Source: Streptomyces parvus (GTDB lineage: Bacteria; Actinomycetota; Actinomycetes; Streptomycetales; Streptomycetaceae). Taken from it: a stretch of 64,000 bases of DNA. The position numbers and the translations under genes were made by a program. Each line of letters begins with the position of its first letter. The stretch's first letter is position 1. The notes under the pieces are model-generated. The model was given only the letters and a program-made list of their open reading frames with translations, was not told the DNA's origin and searched no databases. The stretch spans positions 62,001 through 126,000 of the forward strand of contig NZ_BMRY01000009.1 of assembly GCF_014648875.1 (NCBI RefSeq). Reading direction: 5' to 3'. Shown piece after piece: positions 49,939 through 58,537 of this stretch.

Positions 49939-50457
49939 ATGGGAGTTGGCGCGTTGTCGGTCTGGGAGCAGTCGAGTACCGCGCGGGTGATGGCGCCCGC
50001 GCGCCCGCGGAAGCTGGCCAAGGTGCCGTTCGTCGAACTGGCCGACGGGCGGTTGCAGGGGGTCGTCTCCAGCGGGTCGGACATCGGGCGGGTATATGTG
50101 TCGTCGGTGGCGGCGCGGTCGTACGCGTTCGCGTGCAGCACCAACAACAACCGGCCCTGCGGCGGTGCGCGCGGCATGTTTTGCAAGCACATCCAGGCGC
50201 TCGTCGCCGAGGCGGTGCTGCAGTACGGCGCCGAGCGCGTCGCCCGCGGTCTCGCGGTGGATCCCCCGGACGGGGAGCCGGACGCGCAGTCCCTCACCGC
50301 CGCCATGACCGCCACGCGGCCGGTGAAGGACGACTCCTCGGCGGCCGCCCAGGTGTTCAGCCGGTTCCTGCGGCACCTCGCCTATCTCGAACTGGCCCCG
50401 GTCACGTCGCCGCTGCCCGAGATGCAGTGGTTCCCGCCGACGCGGGCGGTGGCCTGA
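49939..50457 (+). CDS. SWIM zinc-finger protein (N-terminal half of a yehQ-like function)
   Basis: A 172-residue protein with a SWIM-like zinc finger: FACSTNNNRPCGGARGMFCKHIQALV, with C and CxH spacing as in SWIM motifs that bind DNA or protein. The rest is helical. It is the first of five plus-strand genes that together match the E. coli yehQ/yehP/yehL/yehM set. In E. coli YehQ is one long SWIM-containing protein; here the SWIM part ends and the next gene starts within TGATG overlap. The ATG at 49939 is tentative; an internal ATG at 49990 is also possible. 48 bp behind the megasynthase. Confidence 0.78.
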   Translation: MGVGALSVWEQSSTARVMAPARPRKLAKVPFVELADGRLQGVVSSGSDIGRVYVSSVAARSYAFACSTNNNRPCGGARGMFCKHIQALVAEAVLQYGAERVARGLAVDPPDGEPDAQSLTAAMTATRPVKDDSSAAAQVFSRFLRHLAYLELAPVTSPLPEMQWFPPTRAVA

Positions 50458-51878
50458 TGCGCGGGGATCTGCTGGCCGATCCGGTCGAGGGGCTCGACGA
50501 GGCGCTCGCCGCCGTGGACGCGTTCGACGGGGCGCTGGTGGCCGGTCTGCTGCGGCCGGGGGCCGCGCAGGCGGCCGCGGTCGCCGGGCTCGCCGAGGCC
50601 GTCGCCGGGACGCCGTTGGCCGCGCGGGTCGCGGAGGCGGCGGAGCGTGCGGCGGCCGGGGCCGCCGGGGAGGATCATTTCGTGGCGCTGGCCGCCGCCC
50701 GCAGTGCGCTGCTCGGTTCCGTGCACGACGCGTTGGCGCAGCGCATCGACGAGGCTGTCGGCAGGCCCGCGCCCGGGGTGGAGTCTTCTCCGGTCGTCGC
50801 CGGGGAGAAGTCCGCTCCGACCGCTGCCGGGCCGGAACACGGGGCCAACCTCCTCGCGGCGGCCCGCAGTTGGCTGTGCGATCTCGCGCGCAGCGGCTGG
50901 CGGGGTATCGACCACGAGCTGGTCTCCGGGGCGGCTCCGGTGGTCTCCGCGATGCTGCCCGATCCGGGGCTGCGCCGTCGGGCGACGCTGCTCGACGGGT
51001 TCGCCGCCGAGCTCGCCGCGTCCTGCCCGGGGGCGACCCTGGAGCGGGTTCCGGTGCGCCGCTGGGCCGATCTGTGGTCGCGTGGCCTGCTGTTGACGGT
51101 GCCGGGCTCGGCCGGGGAGCGGTCCGACGGCTCGGTGACGGGTCGGCTGCTGCCGCTCGGCGTCGATGTGCAGGAGCATGCGACGGCCGTTCAGGCCCAG
51201 GTCCATGCCGTGTTCGAGCCGGCGGACGGGGGCGCTCCCCGGCTGGTACGTGCCGGGGTGTCGGCGCCGAAGCCCGACACGGTCGTCGGAGCGGGGCTGT
51301 GGCAGTTGCTGCGTCCCCGGATGTCGTTGCTCGGTGCCGTGAGCGAGGGCCGCTCGATGGAGCTGGACGCCATGCCGGTGACCGCGGAGGGGGATCTCGT
51401 CTGGGACGACGAGCGGGCCCGTGCGGGTGAGCCGGCCGACCCCTTCGCCACGGCGCGGGTGAGGCTGTCCGCGGCGACGGCCGCCCCTGTGGCCCCCCTG
51501 GACCGGCATCCCGTGCGGATCGCCGTTCCGGTGCTGCTGGAGGGGTATGCGGCGCACAGCGAAGAGGGTGGTCTCGCGTTCGATCTCGCCGGACGGCCGC
51601 TGGCCGTGGACACCGACCGGATACCCGCCGCCGGTCCGCTGACGCCCGAGGCGGTCGCCGCCTCCCACGCCTGTGTCGGACTGCTGCGCTGGGATGCCGG
51701 GGAGTTCCTCCTCCAGCCGCTCGCGGTCGAGACCACCGTGCGGAAGAAGACCGTCGCCGTGCACGCCGGGGCGTGGGCGGGCGGCACCACCGACAAGGCC
51801 GGTGTCCGGGCGGAGAAGGCCGCCACCGACGCCGTCGCCGTGCTGCGCGAGCGCGCGGGAAGGCTGCTGCGGAAATGA
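50457..51878 (+). CDS. Partner protein of SWIM gene (C-terminal half of a yehQ-like function)
   Basis: A 473-residue soluble protein rich in Ala, Val, Leu and Arg without a recognisable catalytic motif. It is translated from an ATG inside the stop of the SWIM gene (TGATG), and its own stop overlaps the next start (ATGA), so it is certainly part of this operon. Combined with the SWIM protein its length approximates E. coli YehQ, which suggests fission of one gene into two. Function unknown; the setting implies a role in a MoxR/VWA chaperone-like system. Confidence 0.7.
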   Translation: MRGDLLADPVEGLDEALAAVDAFDGALVAGLLRPGAAQAAAVAGLAEAVAGTPLAARVAEAAERAAAGAAGEDHFVALAAARSALLGSVHDALAQRIDEAVGRPAPGVESSPVVAGEKSAPTAAGPEHGANLLAAARSWLCDLARSGWRGIDHELVSGAAPVVSAMLPDPGLRRRATLLDGFAAELAASCPGATLERVPVRRWADLWSRGLLLTVPGSAGERSDGSVTGRLLPLGVDVQEHATAVQAQVHAVFEPADGGAPRLVRAGVSAPKPDTVVGAGLWQLLRPRMSLLGAVSEGRSMELDAMPVTAEGDLVWDDERARAGEPADPFATARVRLSAATAAPVAPLDRHPVRIAVPVLLEGYAAHSEEGGLAFDLAGRPLAVDTDRIPAAGPLTPEAVAASHACVGLLRWDAGEFLLQPLAVETTVRKKTVAVHAGAWAGGTTDKAGVRAEKAATDAVAVLRERAGRLLRK

Positions 51879-53263
51879 CCGAGGACCTCACCGGGCAGAC
51901 GCCCGGCCCCGTGGCCGGCCCGTCCCCTGCCGGTCCCGACCCGTACGAGAACCGCCGTCAGGTGCTGTACTGGCGGCTCCTGGCCCGTCTCCTCGATGGT
52001 GAGGAGCAGCCCGCCCTGGAGTCGGCGAGCCTGGGGGTGGTCGAGGACATCGGCCTGCCGTCCGCCCTGCTGGATCCGGGGACGTCGCTCGACTCGGTCG
52101 TGCAGCGGCATCCGGAGCTGGCCGCCGAGTTCGACGGGCTGATGACACCCGAGGACGACGCGGACGGCTCCCGTGACCGGGCGGCGGAGGTGCGGCGTGC
52201 CGCGCTGGTGTCGAAGGTGCTGCTCAATGTCTTCGCGACCGGTTCGAGCGCGGTGACCGCGGAGCAGTTGGCGCGCTGGCAGTCCGACGCGGGCTGGCTG
52301 GAGCGTGCGCTGGGCTGTCCGCCGGGCGGGCTTCGCGGCGGCCGGGCGCCGGGCGCGGGCCTGGACGGCGGCGGTCTCGGCCCCGAGCTGGCGGCGATCG
52401 AAGCGGATCTCGTGGGGCGGATGCGGTTGCGGGAGGTGCTGGCCGATCCGGCGCTGGCCGCGCGGCTGACGCCCAGCATGTCGCTGATCGAGCAGTTGCT
52501 GCGGGACAAGGGGAATCTGTCGGGTGTGGCCCTGGCCAACGCGAAGTCCCTCATCCGCCGTTACGTCGAAGAGGTGGCCGAGGTGTTGCGTACGCAGGTG
52601 GAGAAGGCCACCGTCGGCGACTTGGACCGTTCGGTGCCGCCGAAGCGCGTCTTCCGCAATCTCGACCTGGACCGCACGATCTGGAAGAACCTGACCAACT
52701 GGAGTCCGGAGGAGGAGCGGCTGTATGTGGACCGCCTCTACTACCGGCACACGGTGCGCAGGACGACGCCGCAGCGGTTGATCGTCGTGGTGGACCAGTC
52801 CGGTTCGATGGTCGACTCGATGGTGAACTGCACCATTCTCGCCTCGATCTTCGCCGGGCTGCCGAAGGTGGACGTGCATCTCATCGCCTATGACACCCGC
52901 TCGATCGATCTGACGCCGTGGGTGCACGACCCGTTCGACGTGTTGCTGCGCACGAATCTCGGCGGAGGGAACGACGGGCCCGTCGCGATGGCGATGGCGC
53001 GCCCGAAGATAGCCGAGCCGAAGAACACCGTCATGGTGTGGATCTCGGACTTCTACGAGTTCGACCGCTCCCAGCCGCTGTTCGAAGGCATCGAGGCCGT
53101 TCACCGCTCCGGGGTGAAGTTCATCCCCGTCGGCTCGGTGACCAGCTCCGGGCGGCAGGAGGTCAATCCGTGGTTCCGGGAGCGGTTCAAGGCCCTGGGC
53201 ACACCGGTGGTCTCCGGGCACATCAACAAGCTCGTGCACGAACTCAAGACGTTCCTCACCTGA
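51875..53263 (+). CDS. VWA-domain protein (YehP-like)
   Basis: A 462-residue protein. The C-terminal half is a von Willebrand A domain: IVVVDQSGSMVDSM carries the metal site (D307, S309, S311), LPKVDVHLIAYDTRSIDLTP and NLGGGNDGPVAMAMARPKI the remaining MIDAS loops, and VMVWISDFYEFDRSQPLFEGIE the strand that follows. The N-terminal half is helical. It starts with ATG overlapping the preceding stop (ATGA). MoxR-type AAA ATPases act with VWA proteins to load metals or remodel protein complexes; here the ATPase gene is 103 bp downstream. Confidence 0.9.
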   Translation: MTEDLTGQTPGPVAGPSPAGPDPYENRRQVLYWRLLARLLDGEEQPALESASLGVVEDIGLPSALLDPGTSLDSVVQRHPELAAEFDGLMTPEDDADGSRDRAAEVRRAALVSKVLLNVFATGSSAVTAEQLARWQSDAGWLERALGCPPGGLRGGRAPGAGLDGGGLGPELAAIEADLVGRMRLREVLADPALAARLTPSMSLIEQLLRDKGNLSGVALANAKSLIRRYVEEVAEVLRTQVEKATVGDLDRSVPPKRVFRNLDLDRTIWKNLTNWSPEEERLYVDRLYYRHTVRRTTPQRLIVVVDQSGSMVDSMVNCTILASIFAGLPKVDVHLIAYDTRSIDLTPWVHDPFDVLLRTNLGGGNDGPVAMAMARPKIAEPKNTVMVWISDFYEFDRSQPLFEGIEAVHRSGVKFIPVGSVTSSGRQEVNPWFRERFKALGTPVVSGHINKLVHELKTFLT

Positions 53264-53300
53264 GGCCCCGCGGGGTGTGACCGCCGCCTGTCATCGCGTG

Positions 53301-53345
53301 CCCCCCCCCCGCCGTGTCTCTCTTTTCCTCTTTCCCTTTCCCGCC
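53301..53345. repeat. C10 run and polypyrimidine tract before the MoxR gene
   Basis: Ten C residues in a row are followed by a T/C-rich stretch of about 35 bases. This is between the VWA and MoxR genes, a site where length variation would be expected. Confidence 0.85.
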
Positions 53346-53351
53346 TGTTCA

Positions 53352-53363
53352 GAAAGGCCTTTC
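53352..53363 (+). promoter_or_regulatory. Palindrome GAAAGGCCTTTC covering the MoxR ribosome site
   Basis: The likely ribosome-binding bases (GAAAGG) lie in a perfect 12-bp palindrome right before the ATG at 53366. It might fold or be bound to limit translation. Confidence 0.45.
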
Positions 53364-53365
53364 CG

Positions 53366-54496
53366 ATGTCCGACGTGTTGCGTGCCCCCGCCGAGACCAA
53401 GTACGCCGAGGAGCTCGACTGGCTGGAGTCGATCGACGACGGCCCGAAGCCGTTCTCCTGGCGGCTCTCCCCGAAGATGGTGCGGCTGTTCATCCTGGGC
53501 TCCGAGCGCGCCGACGGCCTGGACCGGGAGATCTCGCAGAAGTGGTTCGGCGACCGGAGCTTCGTCGAACGCTCGATCGTCACCCTCGCCTCCGACCGGG
53601 GTCTGCTGCTGATAGGGGACCCCGGCACCGGGAAGAGCTGGCTGGCCGAGCTGCTGTCCGCGGCGATCTCCCGCAACTCCACGCTGGTGGTGCAGGGTAC
53701 GGCCGGCACGACCGAGGACCACATCAAGTACGCGTGGAACGTGTCCATGGTCATCGCCAAGGGACAGTCGCGTGAGTCGATGATCCCGTCGCCCATCATG
53801 ACCGCGATGGAGACGGGCGCCATCGGCCGCTTCGAGGAACTGACCCGTTCCACCAGCGATGTCCAGGACGCGCTGATCTCGATCCTCTCGGAGAAGTACA
53901 TCTCCGTCCCCGAGTTGCAGGGCGACGGCACGGACGCCGGCGACAACATCGTCTTCGCCAAGCCCGGCTTCTCGATCATCGCGACCGCCAACAGCCGCGA
54001 CCGGGGTGTGAACGACCTGTCGTCCGCGCTAAAGCGCCGCTTCAACTTCGTGCGCATCCCGGTCGTGACGAACAAGAAGAGCGAGGCGGAGATCGTCCGG
54101 TTCCGCACCGAGGAGCTGCTGCGCCGCCACGCGATCGACCTGGACGTGCCGCCGACGCTCCTCGACGTCCTGCTCCAGAGCTTCGCCGATCTGCGGGCCT
54201 CGGCAGCTGCGGCGGGCAGCGACGACGAGAAGCTGGAGTCCTCGCTGTCGACGGCGGAGCAGATCGGTGTACTGGAGGACGCCGTCCTGCACAGCAACTT
54301 CTTCGGCGAGCGCACGCTGACCGCCCGGACCCTCGCCTCCTCGCTCGTCGGCTCCCTCGCCCGGCGCGACCCCGAGGACCTGGCGATCTTCAACAAGTAC
54401 CTGCACGGTGTGGTCGAGCCGCGCAGCAAGCAGGAGGGCGGCTCCTGGCCGGAGTTCCTGGACGGCGGCCGCGACACGATCGCCACGCTGTCATGA
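53366..54496 (+). CDS. MoxR-family AAA+ ATPase (YehL-like)
   Basis: A 376-residue AAA+ ATPase. Walker A is GDPGTGKS (residues 84-91), GTAGTTEDHIKYAWNVSM follows, GAIGRFEELTRSTSDVQDALISILSEKYISVPEL includes Walker B and the inserted helix, and ATANSRDRGVNDLSSALKRRFNFV contains sensor 1 and the arginine finger. This is the YehL branch of the MoxR group. It works with the VWA protein upstream and the DUF5682 protein that overlaps downstream (ATGA). The gap to the VWA gene is unusual: a homopolymeric C run and pyrimidine tract. Confidence 0.93.
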   Translation: MSDVLRAPAETKYAEELDWLESIDDGPKPFSWRLSPKMVRLFILGSERADGLDREISQKWFGDRSFVERSIVTLASDRGLLLIGDPGTGKSWLAELLSAAISRNSTLVVQGTAGTTEDHIKYAWNVSMVIAKGQSRESMIPSPIMTAMETGAIGRFEELTRSTSDVQDALISILSEKYISVPELQGDGTDAGDNIVFAKPGFSIIATANSRDRGVNDLSSALKRRFNFVRIPVVTNKKSEAEIVRFRTEELLRRHAIDLDVPPTLLDVLLQSFADLRASAAAAGSDDEKLESSLSTAEQIGVLEDAVLHSNFFGERTLTARTLASSLVGSLARRDPEDLAIFNKYLHGVVEPRSKQEGGSWPEFLDGGRDTIATLS

Positions 54497-57411
54497 CCGG
54501 GTCCGCCACGAACGGGCCGGAGGAGACAGCTGTGGACGGGCCCGGCCGGGCACCCTCCCCGAACGGGTCCGCCCCGGCATCCGCGAACAGCCCCGGGCAG
54601 GCGTCCTTCGCGGCGCTGCGCGAGCAGCTGCACGAGGCGGCGACCGCTTTCGCCGACGGGCCCCGCGCCCTGGAGGGCATCCTCCTCGGCATGGTCGACG
54701 ACGTCGACCGGGCGGTGCGCGAGCCGCTGGAGATCTTCCCGGTCTGCCATCACTCGCCCGCCTCCGCGCTCGCCATGGCCCGCCGGCTGCGCGAGAAGCA
54801 GCCCAAGGTGGTGTATCTGGAGCTGTGCGAGGACATGGCGCCGCTCCTGGGCGAACTGCGCAACTGCCGCCTGCCGGTGGCGGTCCAGGCCTTCGCGAGC
54901 GACGTCGACGGGTTCCCCGCCGAGTGGGCGCCGCTGTCGGTCGTCGCCCCGATCACCGAGGCGTCCGCCGAGTACCAGGCCATCGCGTACGCCCTGGACA
55001 CCCCCGGCGTCGAGCTGGTCCTCGTCGACCGGTCATCGGACCATGTCTTCCAGTGGGACAGCCGCCACGGCGAGCGGACCCCGCAGGATCCGCCCGCTCC
55101 GGCGGACGGAGTGCCGGAGCCCGAAGCCGCGCTGCACGGCGAGGCGGTCGGCGTGGAGATCGGCGACCTGCGGCCCCGCTTCGCCGAGCTGGAGGAGCAT
55201 CTGCTGCGCCACGGCAAGGTGCGGCACTGGTCGGAGTGGTGGCACCAGTACGTCGAGGTGCCGCTCGGCGACAGCGATCACGAGGCCTACCGCCAGGTGA
55301 TGTTCCTCGTCGGCAGCCTGTTCCGGCGGCTGGCTCCCGGCGACGGGGACCGGGTCCGGGTGGACGAGGACCGCGAGCGGTACATGTGGACCCGGATCCG
55401 CGAGCACCTGGCGGCAGGCGGGGCGGACCCGGAGGACTGCCTGTATGTGTGCGGCGCCTTCCACGCGGCCAGCCGGGTGGAGGAGTTCGGGGTGGCGGGC
55501 AGCGGACCGTTCACCATCTCCCCCCGGTCCGCCACCACCTGGCAACACGGGCTGATCCCGTCCAGCCACGCGGCGATCGAGGCGCAGTTCGGGCTGGCCT
55601 CGGGGTCGGTGTCGATCGCCGCGACGCAGTGGGCGAAGAACCTCAAGCGCACCCGGGTGCAGCCCTACCGGCTCGCGGGACAGGACGGCGCGAAGAAGCC
55701 CCGCGCGACGAAGAAGGCCGCCCCCGCCGTCACCGCTCCCCCGCCGGAGGCAGCCGAGGACCGGCTCTCCGGGTTCCTGCGGCGGCCGCCCGTCCTCGAC
55801 ACGCTGGACGAGGCCGAACTGCTGGGCTGGTCGGTGGACATCGTGCGTGCTGCACGGCGCAGTGGCTATCTGGCGTCGACCGCAGACGCCATCGCGGTGT
55901 TCGAGACGTCGATCCTGCTCGCCGGGATGCGGGACCGGGCCAAGCCCACCCCGTACGACTTCCAGGACGCGGCGGTCACCTGCATCGAGAAGGATTCGGT
56001 GCCGGGGCGGCGCGATGTGCGGCGGCTCGTCGAGATCATGATGGGCGGCGACCGGATCGGCCGGGTCGGCTACGACGCGCTGCCGCCGCTGGCCCGCGAT
56101 GTGCACGACCGGCTCGCCCCGCTGGAGTTGAAGCTCCAGCAGCGGGGAGTGCAGCGTGCCCTGCTGGACCTGAGCTCCCGCCCGGAGCTGGGGGCGTGCT
56201 CGGACGTGCTGTGGATGCTGCGCCGTCTGCTGCCGCACGGCGCGGCCCGGCCGATCATGGGTGAGCGGAAGCTCGGCGAGCGGTCGATCCAGGAGTCGTG
56301 GGACCTGGCGCTGGGCACCCATCAGCGGGCACTCATCGAGCTCGGGTACGAGGGCGTGAGCATCGAGCAGGTTCTCGAACAGCGCCTGCGCCGTGATGCG
56401 TACGGGCCGCGGGCGACGACGGCGGTCGTCCTCGCGGCCGTCGAGGACGCCACGCTGTATCTCGGCAGCCGTCGCCTCTCCGATGAGCTGGGCGCCCGTG
56501 CCCTGGAGGTCCTCGCCGCCGAGCGCACGGCGGACGGGGCCCCGGAGGTGCTGCGCCGGGTGCGGGGGCTGCTGGCGTACTACCGTACCGCCGAGCCGGT
56601 GCTGCCGCCGTGGGTGGAGTCGTTCGTCAAGGCCGGCTACGCGCACTACTGCACCTTGCTGCCGACGGCGTTCACGGACGAGGACGCGACCGTGGGGCAG
56701 GTGGCGGCGATGCTGGGCTTCCTGTTCAGCATGGAGAGCCTCGCGCTGTCCCTGGGCTGTGACCGGGCCCAGCTGGAGCTCGCCGTGGCCCAGTCCCGCC
56801 CGACGGACCCGGAGCGGACGGCGTTGCTGTGGGCGGCGCAGGTGCAGCTCGGCGCACTGTCGCGGGCCGAGCTGCGCGAGCGCTGCGGTGAGCTGCTGGC
56901 CAACCCGATGGTGGTGCCCGCCTATCCGCGCTATCTGAGCGGCTTCGTGCACGCGTTGGTGCCGGTGCCGGGGCTGGCGGACGTGGTGGTGGAGGCCGTG
57001 TCCAACGCGTTCGGGCGGCTGCCGGACCCGGTTCTGCTGCCGTGGCTGCCGAGCCTGATCACGACCCTGCGCGCCGGAGCCGCGGACCTGGCCCCGCTCT
57101 TGGTCCGGGAGGCGGGGCGGATCTTCCCGGCCCGGCTGACGGCGTTGGACACGTGGGTGCCGCCATGGCGGGAGGTTGTGGAGGCCGGTGGGCCGGACGG
57201 CGGCCGGACGGGGGCGGCCGGCGGCGGGAGCCGTGGCGCCGCGCTGCTCTTCGCCCACCCGGGGACGCTCGACGCGGTCGCGGAACTCCTGGGCTGCGAC
57301 GGTACGTGGGCCGCTGCCGACGACTGCCCGGCGGGCCCGGTCGGCGCGGTGCTGACGGCCCGCCACCCTGATACCGCGATCGCGTGGGAGTCGCTGCTCA
57401 CGGGCGCGTAG
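54493..57411 (+). CDS. DUF5682-family protein (YehM-like)
   Basis: A 972-residue protein. After a disordered N-terminus of about 40 residues come PLEIFPVCHHSPASALAMARRLREKQPKVVYLELCEDM, DTPGVELVLVDRSSDHVFQW and YMWTRIREHLAAGG...DCLYVCGAFHAASRVEEFG, the conserved first half of DUF5682, whose HH, E and GAFHA motifs recall the TraB/EreA-like hydrolase fold. The second half is mostly helical repeats. It overlaps the MoxR gene by ATGA and ends the operon. It may be the effector or client-binding part of the MoxR-VWA system; in the literature such VWA-MoxR-associated sets are suspected of conflict or regulated-assembly roles. Confidence 0.85.
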   Translation: MTGSATNGPEETAVDGPGRAPSPNGSAPASANSPGQASFAALREQLHEAATAFADGPRALEGILLGMVDDVDRAVREPLEIFPVCHHSPASALAMARRLREKQPKVVYLELCEDMAPLLGELRNCRLPVAVQAFASDVDGFPAEWAPLSVVAPITEASAEYQAIAYALDTPGVELVLVDRSSDHVFQWDSRHGERTPQDPPAPADGVPEPEAALHGEAVGVEIGDLRPRFAELEEHLLRHGKVRHWSEWWHQYVEVPLGDSDHEAYRQVMFLVGSLFRRLAPGDGDRVRVDEDRERYMWTRIREHLAAGGADPEDCLYVCGAFHAASRVEEFGVAGSGPFTISPRSATTWQHGLIPSSHAAIEAQFGLASGSVSIAATQWAKNLKRTRVQPYRLAGQDGAKKPRATKKAAPAVTAPPPEAAEDRLSGFLRRPPVLDTLDEAELLGWSVDIVRAARRSGYLASTADAIAVFETSILLAGMRDRAKPTPYDFQDAAVTCIEKDSVPGRRDVRRLVEIMMGGDRIGRVGYDALPPLARDVHDRLAPLELKLQQRGVQRALLDLSSRPELGACSDVLWMLRRLLPHGAARPIMGERKLGERSIQESWDLALGTHQRALIELGYEGVSIEQVLEQRLRRDAYGPRATTAVVLAAVEDATLYLGSRRLSDELGARALEVLAAERTADGAPEVLRRVRGLLAYYRTAEPVLPPWVESFVKAGYAHYCTLLPTAFTDEDATVGQVAAMLGFLFSMESLALSLGCDRAQLELAVAQSRPTDPERTALLWAAQVQLGALSRAELRERCGELLANPMVVPAYPRYLSGFVHALVPVPGLADVVVEAVSNAFGRLPDPVLLPWLPSLITTLRAGAADLAPLLVREAGRIFPARLTALDTWVPPWREVVEAGGPDGGRTGAAGGGSRGAALLFAHPGTLDAVAELLGCDGTWAAADDCPAGPVGAVLTARHPDTAIAWESLLTGA

Positions 57412-57421
57412 GGGTGGTGTG

Positions 57422-57455
57422 CGGTGCCGGGGCGGTCGTAGCCGCCCCGGCACCG
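57422..57455. terminator. Hairpin terminator after the yeh-like operon
   Basis: CGGTGCCGGGGCGG with its exact complement (57442-57455) around a 6-base loop. Separates the convergent SDR gene. Confidence 0.75.
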
Positions 57456-57510
57456 GCTTGTCCTTCCGGCGCCGCGCCCTCGGCCGCTCCGGGCCCGGCC
57501 CGTCAGCCTG

Positions 57511-58275
57511 TCAGAGGCCGGTGCCGCCCGTGGCGTCGATGCTCTGGCCGGTGACCCAGCGGGAGTCCTCCGAGGCGAGGAAAGCGACGACGTCGGCGAT
57601 GTCGGCCGGCTGCCCCATGCGGCCGAACACGGAGTGGGCGGCCAGAACCGCCGCGGCCTCGGGCGTCTCGCGTCGCCGGGCGTTCATGTCGGTCTCCACG
57701 AAACCGGGCACCACGGTGTTCGCCGTGATGTCCCGCTCCGCCACCTCCTTTGCCACAGCAAGCGTCAGTGTCTCCAGCGCCCCCTTGGTCATGGCATAGG
57801 TCACGGACTCCGGAAAGGACCGGTGGGCGGCGGCCGACGAAATGTTGATGATCCGGCCCCGGTCCCGCATCAGGGTCAATCCCTGCTGGATGAGGAAGAG
57901 CGGCGCTTTCACGTTCACTGCGAACAGGCGGTCGAAAACCTCGGGTGAGGCGTCACTTATGCGACCCGATCCGCTCACACCGGCGTTGTTGACCAGAATG
58001 TCGAGCACGGGTTCTTCTCCCAGGTCGGCCATTCCCGCGCGGAACGCCTCGTACAGGGCTTCGACGTCTCCCGGCACCCCCAGCAGGGAACCCAGCGCGA
58101 AAGCCCGTCCGCCCGTGTGCGTGATCTCCTCGACCACTTCCCGCGCCACATCTCCCCGCACACCGTAGTGAACGGCGACCAGGGCCCCGTCACGCGCGAG
58201 TCGCCGGGCAATCGCCCGGCCGATGCCGCGGCTGGCACCGGTGACCAACGCGACCTTTCCCGTCAGTGAACTCAT
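57511..58275 (-). CDS. SDR-family oxidoreductase
   Basis: A 254-residue classical short-chain dehydrogenase/reductase. The cofactor loop VALVTGASRGIGRAIARRLARDG, the NNAGVSG motif, catalytic INISSAAAHRSFPESVTYAMTKGALETL (Ser, Tyr, Lys as S-x(12)-YxxxK) and the end VAFLASEDSRWVTGQSIDATGGTG are all present. The ATG at 58275 is preceded by GAGGGAACG; the ORF extends further upstream without support. Probably NADPH-dependent because of the R-D of RLARDG. Substrate not evident. It is 99 bp from the yeh-like operon end and diverges from the SIS gene. Confidence 0.93.
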   Translation of the reverse strand: MSSLTGKVALVTGASRGIGRAIARRLARDGALVAVHYGVRGDVAREVVEEITHTGGRAFALGSLLGVPGDVEALYEAFRAGMADLGEEPVLDILVNNAGVSGSGRISDASPEVFDRLFAVNVKAPLFLIQQGLTLMRDRGRIINISSAAAHRSFPESVTYAMTKGALETLTLAVAKEVAERDITANTVVPGFVETDMNARRRETPEAAAVLAAHSVFGRMGQPADIADVVAFLASEDSRWVTGQSIDATGGTGL

Positions 58276-58468
58276 GAATCGTTCCCTCTGGCTCGGCCTT
58301 TCCGCAGATCTCGCGAAACGCATTCACCCTACCCATCGACCGCGACGGAATGCGCGACCGCGAAGTGGCGCCCGCCCCGCCGCCTGCGGTGGCGCCCCGA
58401 CGGCGACCGGCCCCCGTGGGCGGGACGGGCCGGGACGCGCCGGGCGCACGAACCAGGCCTCCGTCTGC

Positions 58469-58498
58469 TTGATATTGCGTGAAACGCTTGCCTAATAT
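58469..58498 (+). promoter_or_regulatory. Strong sigma70-type promoter with operator in the spacer (SIS gene)
   Basis: TTGATA, 18 bases, TAATAT: nearly the housekeeping consensus. The spacer holds GCGTGAAACGC, whose ends GCGT/ACGC are symmetric, reminiscent of LacI or ROK-type sites. It lies about 40 bp before the ATG at 58538. Confidence 0.72.
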
Positions 58499-58537
58499 GC
58501 AGCTTCGAGCATCGTTCGCCGCGAACAGGGAGCACAG

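Noticed and set aside
47149..51891. 1580-codon minus-strand frame opposite the megasynthase and SWIM genes
   Set aside because: Low-complexity antisense reading; the plus strand has continuous NRPS motifs.
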